From an uncultured Ruminococcus sp. (GTDB lineage Bacteria; Bacillota; Clostridia; Oscillospirales; Ruminococcaceae), in NCBI GenBank assembly GCA_946186215.1, contig CAMHMM010000064.1, forward strand, positions 1 to 8,805: a DNA stretch of 8,805 bases, read 5' to 3'. Shown piece by piece: positions 1-5,730 of the stretch. Every line of letters starts with the position of its first letter. The stretch's first letter is position 1. The notes beneath the pieces are model-generated. The model was not told the origin of the DNA and searched no databases. It saw only the letters and a program-made list of their open reading frames with translations. A program made the translations under genes and the position numbers.

Positions 1-1625
1 CTGATGTTGGCGCAGGTCTCGGCACACTCAAGATCTTCAACAACGATACACATCAGCTCCAGATCCCTGTAAATCTGGGTGGCGCACTTCCTCTGGCAGG
101 CGTTCAGGCTGATATCACTGGTGATAATGTTATCGACCAGCCTGTTGACCTTGTTAACCCCACAGCTAACTATTTCAACCTTTCTTCCTATGACCTCGCT
201 GACTATGGCTTCGTTGCTGGCACTGACTATACAACAGTACAGGGTGCAACTTGGGCTACAACTGGTCAGCCTATCTGCCCCATCATTGACAAGATCGCTA
301 CTGACCTCGGTTTCTCCAGCGTAAATGTTAACATCACTTACGAGCTGAAGAACTACTGGTATGATGGTCCTATGGGCGAGCAGTATGTAGGCTGGAGCCT
401 TGGCTGGAATGAAGGCGGATCTACTCCTGCAGAGCTCGCATGGCTCGGCATCAACTCCTACGGCGAGAAGAATGCTGATTCCAAGTTCGTTAAGGAGCGC
501 ACTATTCCTCTGGATAACACCCTTCTCCAGAACCTCTCTGAGATCGACGGTCTCTTCAGCGGCTCTGTAAGCAAGGCTGGCGAGAAGAAGGAGCACATCT
601 ATCCTCTGCTCTCCACAAGCAGCGTTTACAGCTACTATCCCACAAATGTTGGTATGTACTATAAGAATGGTAAGACATACTGGGCAAATGATAAGGTAAC
701 TGTATATCAGACAGGTTTCGGTGATACTGTTGCTATTCCTTACTATGAGAATGCTCTTACAACTAACGATGTAATCGCAGCTATCAGAAGAAGCGGTTCC
801 GGCACATCTCCTCTCTCTGTAATCAACGATGCTATCGCTAACGATTACGATGTAGAGTTCACATTCACTTCTGCTTCCGGCTATGTTGCAACAATGAACA
901 CAGCTGCAGTTCTGAACTGGCTCAATCCTCACGAGGAGATCACTTATCCCGTAATCAACGCTTGGAACAAGGCTACATTTGGTCAGCATCTTTACAGCTC
1001 TGCTTACAAGAATGTTTCTTCTCCTTATTCCGGAGCATCCTTCGATCCTGCATACAGCCTCTCTGCTAACGCAGCAACTGATATGTATGGTTCCTTCTCC
1101 AGCGCTTGGGCTCAGAACCTCGTAACTGCTGGTCTCGTTGTTAACAGCGAGCTCACAATGCAGCTCAACGATGTACAGAAGCTCCAGTGGGATGCTAACC
1201 AGCTCACATTCCATTGGGATGATGTAATCGATGGTAAGGTTACAAGAGTTAACCAGGTTCTCACTACTATGCTCCTCTACACTCCTGTAGACTGGTACTG
1301 GGATACTCTCGATGTTAAGGTTCTCAAGACCGAAGATGTTGAGGATGTAAACGCAGGCGAGTCCCTCGAAGAGGAAGGCGAAGAGCTCGAAGAAGAAGTA
1401 GTTGAGGAAGAAGTATTCGAGGAAGAGCCCGAGGAAGAAGTAGAAGAGGAAGAGCCCGAGGAAGAGATCGAGGTTGAGGTTGAGGAAGTTCCTGTTGAGG
1501 AAGAGCCCGTTGAGGTTGTTGCTCCTGTAGCTGAGTCTCCCAAGACCGGTAACGCTCCTATCGCTCTCGCAGTTATCCCTGTAGCTCTCGCTGCAGCAGC
1601 TGTAGTAGCTAAGAAGCGTGGCTAA
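1..1625 (+). CDS. Cell-surface protein with Glu-rich stalk and sortase signal (5' end missing)
   Basis: The reading frame is open from base 3 to the TAA at 1623-1625 (about 540 residues), so the gene starts upstream of the window; the ATG at 372 lies inside the frame and has no reason to be the start. Most of the protein is Asn/Ser/Tyr/Thr-rich with many aromatic residues, as in extracellular beta-rich domains, but I recognise no named domain. Near the C-terminus is a stalk of mainly Glu with Val and Pro (about 1369-1515). It is followed by SPKTG (1536-1550), about 20 hydrophobic residues rich in Ala, Val and Leu, and a basic KKRG end. That order is the classic sortase sorting signal (LPXTG-like), which predicts covalent attachment to peptidoglycan. 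Codon use is strongly biased (CTC, GTT, GCT and AAC favoured; few rare codons), suggesting high expression. The product is secreted and anchored with good confidence; its role (adhesin, envelope or binding protein) is unknown. Confidence 0.85.
   Translation, partial: DVGAGLGTLKIFNNDTHQLQIPVNLGGALPLAGVQADITGDNVIDQPVDLVNPTANYFNLSSYDLADYGFVAGTDYTTVQGATWATTGQPICPIIDKIATDLGFSSVNVNITYELKNYWYDGPMGEQYVGWSLGWNEGGSTPAELAWLGINSYGEKNADSKFVKERTIPLDNTLLQNLSEIDGLFSGSVSKAGEKKEHIYPLLSTSSVYSYYPTNVGMYYKNGKTYWANDKVTVYQTGFGDTVAIPYYENALTTNDVIAAIRRSGSGTSPLSVINDAIANDYDVEFTFTSASGYVATMNTAAVLNWLNPHEEITYPVINAWNKATFGQHLYSSAYKNVSSPYSGASFDPAYSLSANAATDMYGSFSSAWAQNLVTAGLVVNSELTMQLNDVQKLQWDANQLTFHWDDVIDGKVTRVNQVLTTMLLYTPVDWYWDTLDVKVLKTEDVEDVNAGESLEEEGEELEEEVVEEEVFEEEPEEEVEEEEPEEEIEVEVEEVPVEEEPVEVVAPVAESPKTGNAPIALAVIPVALAAAAVVAKKRG
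1369..1515 (+). repeat. Glu-rich low-complexity coding repeat (surface-protein stalk)
   Basis: The DNA is built from GAG/GAA codons interrupted by GTT/GTA and CCC. The phrase encoding EEEPEEE appears twice in phase (starting at about 1419 and 1449), with a third partial copy near 1498. The segment just before a sortase signal usually spans the cell wall; here it is strongly acidic rather than the more common Pro/Thr/Ser or Lys type. Such tracts are prone to length change by slippage. The reverse strand reads as a Ser/Thr-rich open frame, which is only the complement of the Glu codons. Confidence 0.75.
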
Positions 1626-1682
1626 TCCTAATCGGATTCCACTTCTGAGTAATCCTTGAGATTACAAACTATACGCAATTAT

Positions 1683-1715
1683 TCCCCGGCACGCAAGTGC
1701 CGGGGATATTTTTTT
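1683..1715 (+). terminator. Rho-independent terminator of the surface-protein gene
   Basis: A perfect 9-bp stem, CCCCGGCAC / GTGCCGGGG (1684-1692 with 1697-1705), is closed by a GCAA tetraloop (GNRA type), extended by a T-A pair, and followed by ATATTTTTTT. It lies 57 bases after the TAA at 1623-1625. The strong stem plus U-tract fits the end of a highly transcribed gene. Confidence 0.93.
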
Positions 1716-1733
1716 GCTTTCACAATTGATAAA

Positions 1734-2029
1734 AGGCCCCCTCGGGAGGGTGATCTCTCCGTGTCGGAGAGGTGGCGAAGTATGAGCCAGAGAGGTTGAC
1801 CGACAGACCTGTCAAACAGCCCGTAACGGATGTTTGACTGAGGGAGATCGCCCGCAGATTAAAACAACAGAGTGCAGATTAATATCTGACGCAGATACTA
1901 ATATTAATGTCTTCGTCGGATATAAGAAAGTATACTTTTAATATGCTTGGGCGATCTCCCTCCGTCACACTTTCGTGTGACACCTCCCTCCCGGAGGGAG
2001 GCAAAAAAACTCCCCCTCGGTGAGGGGGA
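1734..2029. repeat. Palindromic intergenic element between convergent genes
   Basis: This stretch holds no credible gene. It consists of GC-rich hairpin-forming arms around an AT-rich core. A perfect 14-bp inverted repeat (GAGGGAGATCGCCC at 1840-1853, complement at 1949-1962) brackets the core. Just outside each copy is a hairpin: GTCAAACA/TGTTTGAC (1811-1838) on the left and GTCACAC-TTTC-GTGTGAC (1964-1981) on the right. Further out come a CTCTCCG/CGGAGAG hairpin (1755-1771) on the left and CCTCCCTC/GAGGGAGG (1983-2001) on the right. Both ends carry a CCCTC-GGGAGGG motif. The two arms therefore look like one family of unit in opposite orientation, the left one with about 60 extra bases. It resembles the REP/MITE-like palindromic repeats common between genes in clostridial genomes; no transposase is present and I see no clear target-site duplication. 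Confidence 0.75.
2003..2028 (-). terminator. Rho-independent terminator of thiT
   Basis: Read on the minus strand, a 7-bp stem CCCCCTC / GAGGGGG with a 3-base loop (2012-2028) is followed by AG and seven T residues (2003-2009). It begins 21 bases beyond the thiT stop codon and closes the thiamine unit. It abuts the GC-rich hairpins of the palindromic element and may belong to that element's right edge. Confidence 0.85.
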
Positions 2030-2049
2030 TATCATAATATCTTTGAAGA

Positions 2050-2628
2050 TCATGTATTCGGCTGGAGTAAAGCCTTGGTCTGAGGCACCTTATAAAGCGC
2101 GAATGCAGCTGCGGCAGTGAATATCATTTCGGGGAACATATAGAAGCCGTTGTAAACGAAGCTGTAAAGAAATTCGTTATCAGCGGGGAAGCCGCTCCAG
2201 AGCTCGCCTGCAGAGTGCCACAGGAACACGCCGGAGATAAAGTGAACGAGAAAACGCGCGAACAGTGCGATAAGTATGCCGCCTACCTGCATTTTCAGTG
2301 ACTTCTTCGAGAATAAACCGACCACGCCGAGAACCGAATAGGCAAGTATATAGTCGAGGATAAAGCAGGCGATGATCATAGGCACCGTGAGCCCCCATGT
2401 CATGACCTCGCCGAAATCAAGTGCAAGCTGAATGAATGCAAAAAGCGTTGAACAAATTATGCTCCACGGGAAGCCACGCCTTAGACCGAATATCATGATC
2501 GGCAGCATGGAAAGCAGCGTTACCGAGCCTCCGAAGGGCATATGTATGATCTTCACCATACTCAGTGCGGCGGCAAGTGCGGCCATGATCGCGCACTCCA
2601 CCATTGCGGACAATTTCTTGTTTGCCAT
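2050..2628 (-). CDS. thiT: Thiamine ECF transporter S component ThiT
   Basis: This 192-residue integral membrane protein is the thiamine-binding S component of an ECF-type importer. About six hydrophobic segments fill most of the length. Family features visible are GGSVTLLSMLPI near residues 33-44, LDYILAY near 91-97, HFISGVFLW near 129-137 and SFVYNGFYM near 156-164; the last three lie where ThiT proteins line the thiamine pocket with acidic, His, Trp, Tyr and Asn residues. The start is placed at 2628 rather than the in-frame ATG at 2637, because the upstream ATG is part of the ribosome binding site (GGAAAGGA, 2637-2644), which sits 8 bases from the ATG at 2628. A TPP riboswitch precedes it, independently supporting thiamine as substrate. 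The energising EcfA, EcfA' and EcfT subunits are not in the window, as expected for a group II ECF system where they are shared. Confidence 0.95.
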   Translation of the reverse strand: MANKKLSAMVECAIMAALAAALSMVKIIHMPFGGSVTLLSMLPIMIFGLRRGFPWSIICSTLFAFIQLALDFGEVMTWGLTVPMIIACFILDYILAYSVLGVVGLFSKKSLKMQVGGILIALFARFLVHFISGVFLWHSAGELWSGFPADNEFLYSFVYNGFYMFPEMIFTAAAAFALYKVPQTKALLQPNT

Positions 2629-2633
2629 AAAAA

Positions 2634-2661
2634 ACATCCTTTCCGTTGTGGATAAGGACGC
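2634..2661 (-). promoter_or_regulatory. Hairpin that covers the thiT ribosome binding site
   Basis: On the minus strand, GUCCUU-A-UCC pairs with GGA-AAGGAU around the loop ACAAC. This gives 9 pairs with one bulged A, plus outer C-G and G-U pairs. The 3' arm contains the Shine-Dalgarno sequence of thiT, so when formed it should block ribosome loading. It lies between the TPP aptamer and the start codon. The pairing is seen directly in the sequence; its regulatory role is inferred. Confidence 0.6.
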
Positions 2662-2689
2662 AAAGACAGACCGCAGAATGTGCGGTTTA

Positions 2690-2806
2690 TTCCCTACGCC
2701 GGCATTATCCGTATCAGGTTATAAGGGTCGAAGACTTGATCTTCCTCTCAGCGCGGTGCGGATATATCCCACGGATACACTCCATGGATATACCCCCGGC
2801 TCCCCG
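2690..2806 (-). ncRNA. TPP riboswitch (THI element)
   Basis: On the minus strand the conserved THI-box blocks appear in order: CGGGGAGCC at the 5' end, a long variable P3 arm (TATATCC with GGATATA, with further pairing inside), CTGAGAGG, CGACCC, then AACCTGATACGGATAATGC and CCGGCGTAGGGAA. These are the pyrimidine-sensor (CUGAGA) and pyrophosphate-sensor (ACCUGAU...GGAUAAUGCC) elements of the TPP aptamer. It lies about 60 bases upstream of thiT on the same strand. Downstream there is a 6-bp ACCGCA/TGCGGT stem with only a weak U-run, so control of translation through the RBS hairpin seems more likely than termination. Confidence 0.97.
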
Positions 2807-2812
2807 AAATAA

Positions 2813-2841
2813 ATATTAGCACATTGCTACGGAAAAGTCAA
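2813..2841 (-). promoter_or_regulatory. Sigma-A promoter of the TPP riboswitch-thiT transcript
   Basis: On the minus strand, TTGACT (2841-2836) and TAATAT (2818-2813) are separated by exactly 17 bases. Transcription would start near 2806-2808, at the first bases of the aptamer. This leaves only a few bases for the 5' arm of P1. Confidence 0.8.
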
Positions 2842-2885
2842 TAAGAACAGTAAATTTTACGGCATATATCAAGTTTATTAAAAAA

Positions 2886-3719
2886 TCATCCCTTAATAAA
2901 CAAGCCTATTATCTGGATGATGCCCCATGCGGCCGCATTTACGCCGACGATGGTTGCGCCAACGGGCGTTCCCATCATGATCGAAGTGATCATTCCCACT
3001 GCGGCACATATCACAGCAAATACTGCGGAAAATATCGTTACAGAGCGGAAGCTGCGGAAAAGCCGCATTGCAGCCAGTGCGGGGAATATTACAAGCGCTG
3101 AAATCAGAAGTGAGCCCACAAGATTCATTGCAAGGACGATTATCACCGCTGTTATCACGGCGATAAAGAGGTTGACCGCCTCTGTATTGGTGCCGATGGC
3201 CTTGGAAAAGACTTCATCAAAGGTTACATCGAAAATTTTATTATAAAACAGCACGAAAAGTGTTATAACTATCGCCGAAAGCACCATGCACAGTGTAACA
3301 TCGTTCTTGTTCAGCGTGAGAAGTGATGTGGAGCCGAAAAGCGTGCTGCACACATCCCCGGATACATTGGCTGAAACGGGGAAAACATTCATCAGAAGAT
3401 AACCAGCTGCAAGGGCGGTCACCGAGAATACCGCTATCGCCGCGTCCCCCTGCAGTTTTTTGTTCACTCCGCTTCGCAGCAGGAGTATCGCCGATATCAC
3501 CGTGATCGGCAGGATCACCAGAAGATCATTAGTTACATTCAGTACCGATGCTACAGCCATTGCGCCGAATGCTACATGAGAGAGGCCGTCGCCAATGAAC
3601 GAAAAACGCTTTAGCACCAGCGTCACGCCGAGCAGCGAGGAACAAAGCGCTATCAGTATGCCCACTATAAAGGCATTTCGAACAAAGTCGAAGCTCATAT
3701 ATTCAAGGAACTTATCCAT
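2886..3719 (-). CDS. znuB: Metal ABC transporter permease, ABC-3 (ZnuB/AdcB/MntB) family
   Basis: This 277-residue polytopic membrane protein forms the membrane channel of a zinc or manganese importer. It has about eight hydrophobic segments. ABC-3 family landmarks are GDGLSHVAFG (43-52), the loop FDVTFDEVFSKAIG (163-176), VGSLLISALVIFPALAA (201-217) and TPVGATIVGV (251-260). The ATG at 3719 is preceded by an AAAGG ribosome site. It begins 27 bases after the ATPase stop and is the last gene of the regulator-ATPase-permease series. No obvious terminator follows before the thiT promoter 45 bases downstream, so some read-through into the thiT leader is possible. Zinc is preferred over manganese only because a Fur/Zur-type regulator is adjacent; metal specificity cannot be read from this sequence. 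Confidence 0.92.
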   Translation of the reverse strand: MDKFLEYMSFDFVRNAFIVGILIALCSSLLGVTLVLKRFSFIGDGLSHVAFGAMAVASVLNVTNDLLVILPITVISAILLLRSGVNKKLQGDAAIAVFSVTALAAGYLLMNVFPVSANVSGDVCSTLFGSTSLLTLNKNDVTLCMVLSAIVITLFVLFYNKIFDVTFDEVFSKAIGTNTEAVNLFIAVITAVIIVLAMNLVGSLLISALVIFPALAAMRLFRSFRSVTIFSAVFAVICAAVGMITSIMMGTPVGATIVGVNAAAWGIIQIIGLFIKG

Positions 3720-3746
3720 AAATTCCGCCTTTCAGAGCTCTTACGG

Positions 3747-4469
3747 TCATGCCTGCAGCTGTGCGGCAGAAGAGCCTGTTTCAATGAATTTCCTGCCGGT
3801 ATCGCTTTTGAGATATTCCTCGGTCGTCCCGAAAAATGAGGTTTCCCCGATATGCAGGATATGTGATGCGTATTTCACTGCCGCGCGGATGTCATGAGAG
3901 ACCATCAGCACAGCCATGCCCTTTTTGTTGAGCTTTTCGATGAGCGAATACATCTGCTCGGTCACCACAGGATCAAGTCCTGTCACGGGTTCGTCAAGTA
4001 TTATCAGCTTCTGAGCCGCGCACATCGCTCTTGCGAGCAGGACTCGTTGCTGCTGGCCGCCCGAAAGGCTTCGGTAGGAGCGCTTAGCAAGCTCCGAGAT
4101 ACCCATGAGCTCCATATTCTCACGGACGGAGGCTCTCTCCGCCTTGTTGTAGAAAGGGCGCAAACCCTTTCTTGTCTGACAGCCCGAAAGCACGATCTCC
4201 CACACAGATGCGGGGAAATCCTTCTGTGCCTCTGTCTGCTGGGGGAGAAAGCCTATTTCCTTACGGGTGATACCGTCGCTGAAGATGATATTTCCCTTGG
4301 TTACCTTTCTCAGTCCCGCCACGGATTTGATAAGCGTGCTTTTGCCCGCGCCGTTTGCGCCGACCACGCAGAGATAATCTCCCGCTTTGAGCTCAAAGGA
4401 GATATTTTCCGCGATTATCTTATCATACCCCAGTGTAAGGTCTTCGCATTTTATAAGAGTATCAGCCAT
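3747..4469 (-). CDS. znuC: Metal ABC transporter ATP-binding protein (ZnuC/AdcC family)
   Basis: This 240-residue cytoplasmic ATPase powers the adjacent permease. It has Walker A GANGAGKST (37-45), Q-loop FLPQQ (74-78), signature LSGGQQQRV (135-143), Walker B LIILDEP (155-161), D-loop GLD and H-loop SHD (191-193). The length is typical for a single-domain ABC ATPase. The start is taken as the ATG at 4469 (MADTLIKCEDLTLGYD), where family similarity begins and a GAAGG site lies a few bases upstream; a longer in-frame version would run into the regulator gene in another frame. The ATG overlaps the end of the regulator gene by 8 bases, indicating translational coupling. Confidence 0.94.
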   Translation of the reverse strand: MADTLIKCEDLTLGYDKIIAENISFELKAGDYLCVVGANGAGKSTLIKSVAGLRKVTKGNIIFSDGITRKEIGFLPQQTEAQKDFPASVWEIVLSGCQTRKGLRPFYNKAERASVRENMELMGISELAKRSYRSLSGGQQQRVLLARAMCAAQKLIILDEPVTGLDPVVTEQMYSLIEKLNKKGMAVLMVSHDIRAAVKYASHILHIGETSFFGTTEEYLKSDTGRKFIETGSSAAQLQA

Positions 4470-4878
4470 TGCCTTCACCCTCTGCGCGGCATTTTTCACA
4501 GGTGCCGTAGAAGACAGTCCTGCGGGGATTGATGGTAAAACCGTGATGGCGGCTGAGATGCTCGCCGAACTGCTCGAGCTCCTCACAGCTTATGTGGAAA
4601 AGCAGGCCGCACACATCACACCTCGCATGAAAACAGGTGCCGTCATTGTGAAGGTCTGCGGCATATTCAAAGCAGGCGGGGCTGTTTGCATCTATGGTGT
4701 ATTTGACCACGATACCCTCGTCCACCATCTTTTCAAGCTGCCTGTATACCGTGGTCTGCCCCACGGAATGGTTTTCCTCCCGCAGGTACATACACACATC
4801 ATTCACGGTAACATGGCTGCCGCAGGAATTTTCAAGAAATTGTATTATCAGCTCGCGCTGTTTTGTTTTGTACTGCAT
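4462..4878 (-). CDS. zur: Fur-family metalloregulator, probably Zur
   Basis: This 138-residue DNA-binding regulator has an N-terminal winged helix (about residues 5-65, with the recognition-helix phrase QTTVYRQLEKMVDEG at 41-55). Its C-terminal dimerisation and metal domain carries two CxxC motifs, CDVC at 87-90 and CEKC at 127-130, which form the structural Zn(Cys)4 site of the family. His77, His84, His95, His106, His111 and His112 are candidates for the sensing site. A GGAG ribosome site stands about 9 bases before the ATG at 4878. It directly precedes the metal ABC genes and overlaps the ATPase gene by 8 bases, so zinc sensing (Zur) is the best reading; Fur or PerR remain possible because specificity within the family is hard to read from sequence. 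Confidence 0.88.
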   Translation of the reverse strand: MQYKTKQRELIIQFLENSCGSHVTVNDVCMYLREENHSVGQTTVYRQLEKMVDEGIVVKYTIDANSPACFEYAADLHNDGTCFHARCDVCGLLFHISCEELEQFGEHLSRHHGFTINPRRTVFYGTCEKCRAEGEGNG

Positions 4879-4961
4879 AAACGCTCCATCGGTATAAAGT
4901 GATTTGGGCTCATTGAGCTGTCAGTGCTTTATTGCTTTGAGTACATCGTCATAGGATGCTT

Positions 4962-5576
4962 TCAGGAGAATATCATCAGCGCAGAGCACAGCCCTGAAAA
5001 GATATTCGCAGCCGCATGGATACACCAGCTCGGGAAAACAGAGCCCGAGCCCTTTTTCTCGTTGACATAGCCCATGCAAAAGCCTATCCCGCCTGTGAAA
5101 AGTATTATAAGAACCGTCTTTACCGCACCTGTGAGCGGAAAGAACATTACTCCGTGCAGCAGGCCAAACATCACGCTCTGCACGATATTTCCCGCAGTGA
5201 AGCCGAATTTTGCCGCAATTCGCTTTAGCAGAAAGCCACGGAAAACTATTTCCTCAGGCAGTGCTGTTTTCAGGCAGGCATAGACGGCTATCGCAGGCAG
5301 TGCGCCTATTCCCGCGCCGTCAAATTCCGATGCTGCAGTCTCCACTCCGCGGAGCATGAACAGCATAAACACCGACAGCGCCATAAAAGCAGCCGATATG
5401 CCCAGTATCCATGCAAAAGTCTTGTTTTCCTTAAATCCCTTTACGGGTATGAGCCCTGCCCATTCAAAAAAGCTGACCTTCTTCCTTGCGGTGATGAGCC
5501 ACCATACAAGGGGTATCAGCGAAAATAGTATCATCTGTATGACAGCACCGATAAGCTGCCCGATAAACAGATCCAT
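4962..5576 (-). CDS. CPBP-family intramembrane metalloprotease (CAAX protease/bacteriocin-processing type)
   Basis: This 204-residue membrane protein has about six hydrophobic segments. It carries the three ABI/CPBP motifs: EEIVFRG (108-114; paired Glu and Arg of EExxxR), FGLLHG (137-142; metal-ligand His141) and HAAAN (187-191; His187 and Asn191). These residues form the intramembrane zinc site of Rce1-like glutamic/metallo-type proteases; natural substrates of most bacterial members are unknown. The start is put at 5576, not the in-frame ATG at 5603, because GGAGG (5584-5588) lies 7 bases before it. It is the first gene after a consensus promoter and stands 83 bases ahead of the Fur-family gene with no terminator between, so it is probably co-transcribed with the metal transporter. 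Confidence 0.9.
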   Translation of the reverse strand: MDLFIGQLIGAVIQMILFSLIPLVWWLITARKKVSFFEWAGLIPVKGFKENKTFAWILGISAAFMALSVFMLFMLRGVETAASEFDGAGIGALPAIAVYACLKTALPEEIVFRGFLLKRIAAKFGFTAGNIVQSVMFGLLHGVMFFPLTGAVKTVLIILFTGGIGFCMGYVNEKKGSGSVFPSWCIHAAANIFSGLCSALMIFS

Positions 5577-5612
5577 TCCGTTTCCTCCGAGGTTTTGTAA
5601 CATCCAGATATT

Positions 5613-5641
5613 ATTATATCACCGCGCTGAGGCGATGTCAA
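5613..5641 (-). promoter_or_regulatory. Perfect consensus sigma-A promoter of the protease-zur-znuCB operon
   Basis: On the minus strand, TTGACA (5641-5636) and TATAAT (5618-5613) are separated by exactly 17 bases. Both hexamers match the consensus fully. This lies 37 bases upstream of the protease start codon. A promoter this strong usually needs a repressor, which fits the operator-like repeat next to it. Confidence 0.92.
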
Positions 5642-5647
5642 TGAAAT

Positions 5648-5667
5648 TGAAAAAGATTTTCATTATC
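5648..5667 (-). promoter_or_regulatory. Candidate Fur/Zur-type operator
   Basis: On the minus strand, bases 5667-5649 read GATAATGAAAATCTTTTTC, matching the classic 19-bp Fur box GATAATGATAATCATTATC at 16 positions. Overlapping it, TGAAAAT-C-TTTTTCA (5662-5648) is a near-perfect 7-1-7 inverted repeat, the geometry used by Fur, Zur and PerR in Firmicutes. It ends 6 bases upstream of the -35 box. AT-rich DNA at this spot could also be an UP element, so the call is moderate. Confidence 0.5.
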
Positions 5668-5677
5668 ATTTTGCAAG

Positions 5678-5701
5678 AAAAAACCGCAGGATGGCCTGCG
5701 G
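5678..5701 (-). terminator. Rho-independent terminator after the deacetylase gene
   Basis: On the minus strand, CCGCAGG / CCTGCGG (7 bp, 4-base loop) is followed by TTTTTT. It lies about 30 bases beyond the deacetylase stop and separates the gpmA-deacetylase unit from the metal operon promoter. Confidence 0.92.
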
Positions 5702-5730
5702 AAATATACTGTAATGATCAAAATCTGTGA

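Noticed and set aside
79..324. Open frame on the plus strand in another phase
   Set aside because: It overlaps the surface-protein gene in a different frame, has no ribosome site, and its Leu/Ser/Thr-rich content is a frame-shifted reading of biased codons.
372..374. ATG as start of the surface-protein gene
   Set aside because: The same frame is open without a stop back to base 3, with similar composition and codon bias, and no ribosome binding site precedes 372.
1277..1543. Ser/Thr-rich open frame on the minus strand
   Set aside because: It is the complement of the GAG/GAA-rich stalk (CTC/TTC read as Ser in this phase); low complexity with no start signals.
1626..2049. CRISPR array
   Set aside because: The repeats here are inverted and hairpin-forming, not regularly spaced direct repeats with unique spacers.
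2432..2812. Plus-strand open frame across the thiT leader
   Set aside because: It runs antisense through thiT and the TPP aptamer; the region is fully explained by the riboswitch.
4905..4925. GCTC-ATT-GAGC palindrome between the protease and the regulator gene as terminator or operator
   Set aside because: The stem is only 4-5 bp with no T tract, and it does not resemble the 7-1-7 Fur-family geometry.
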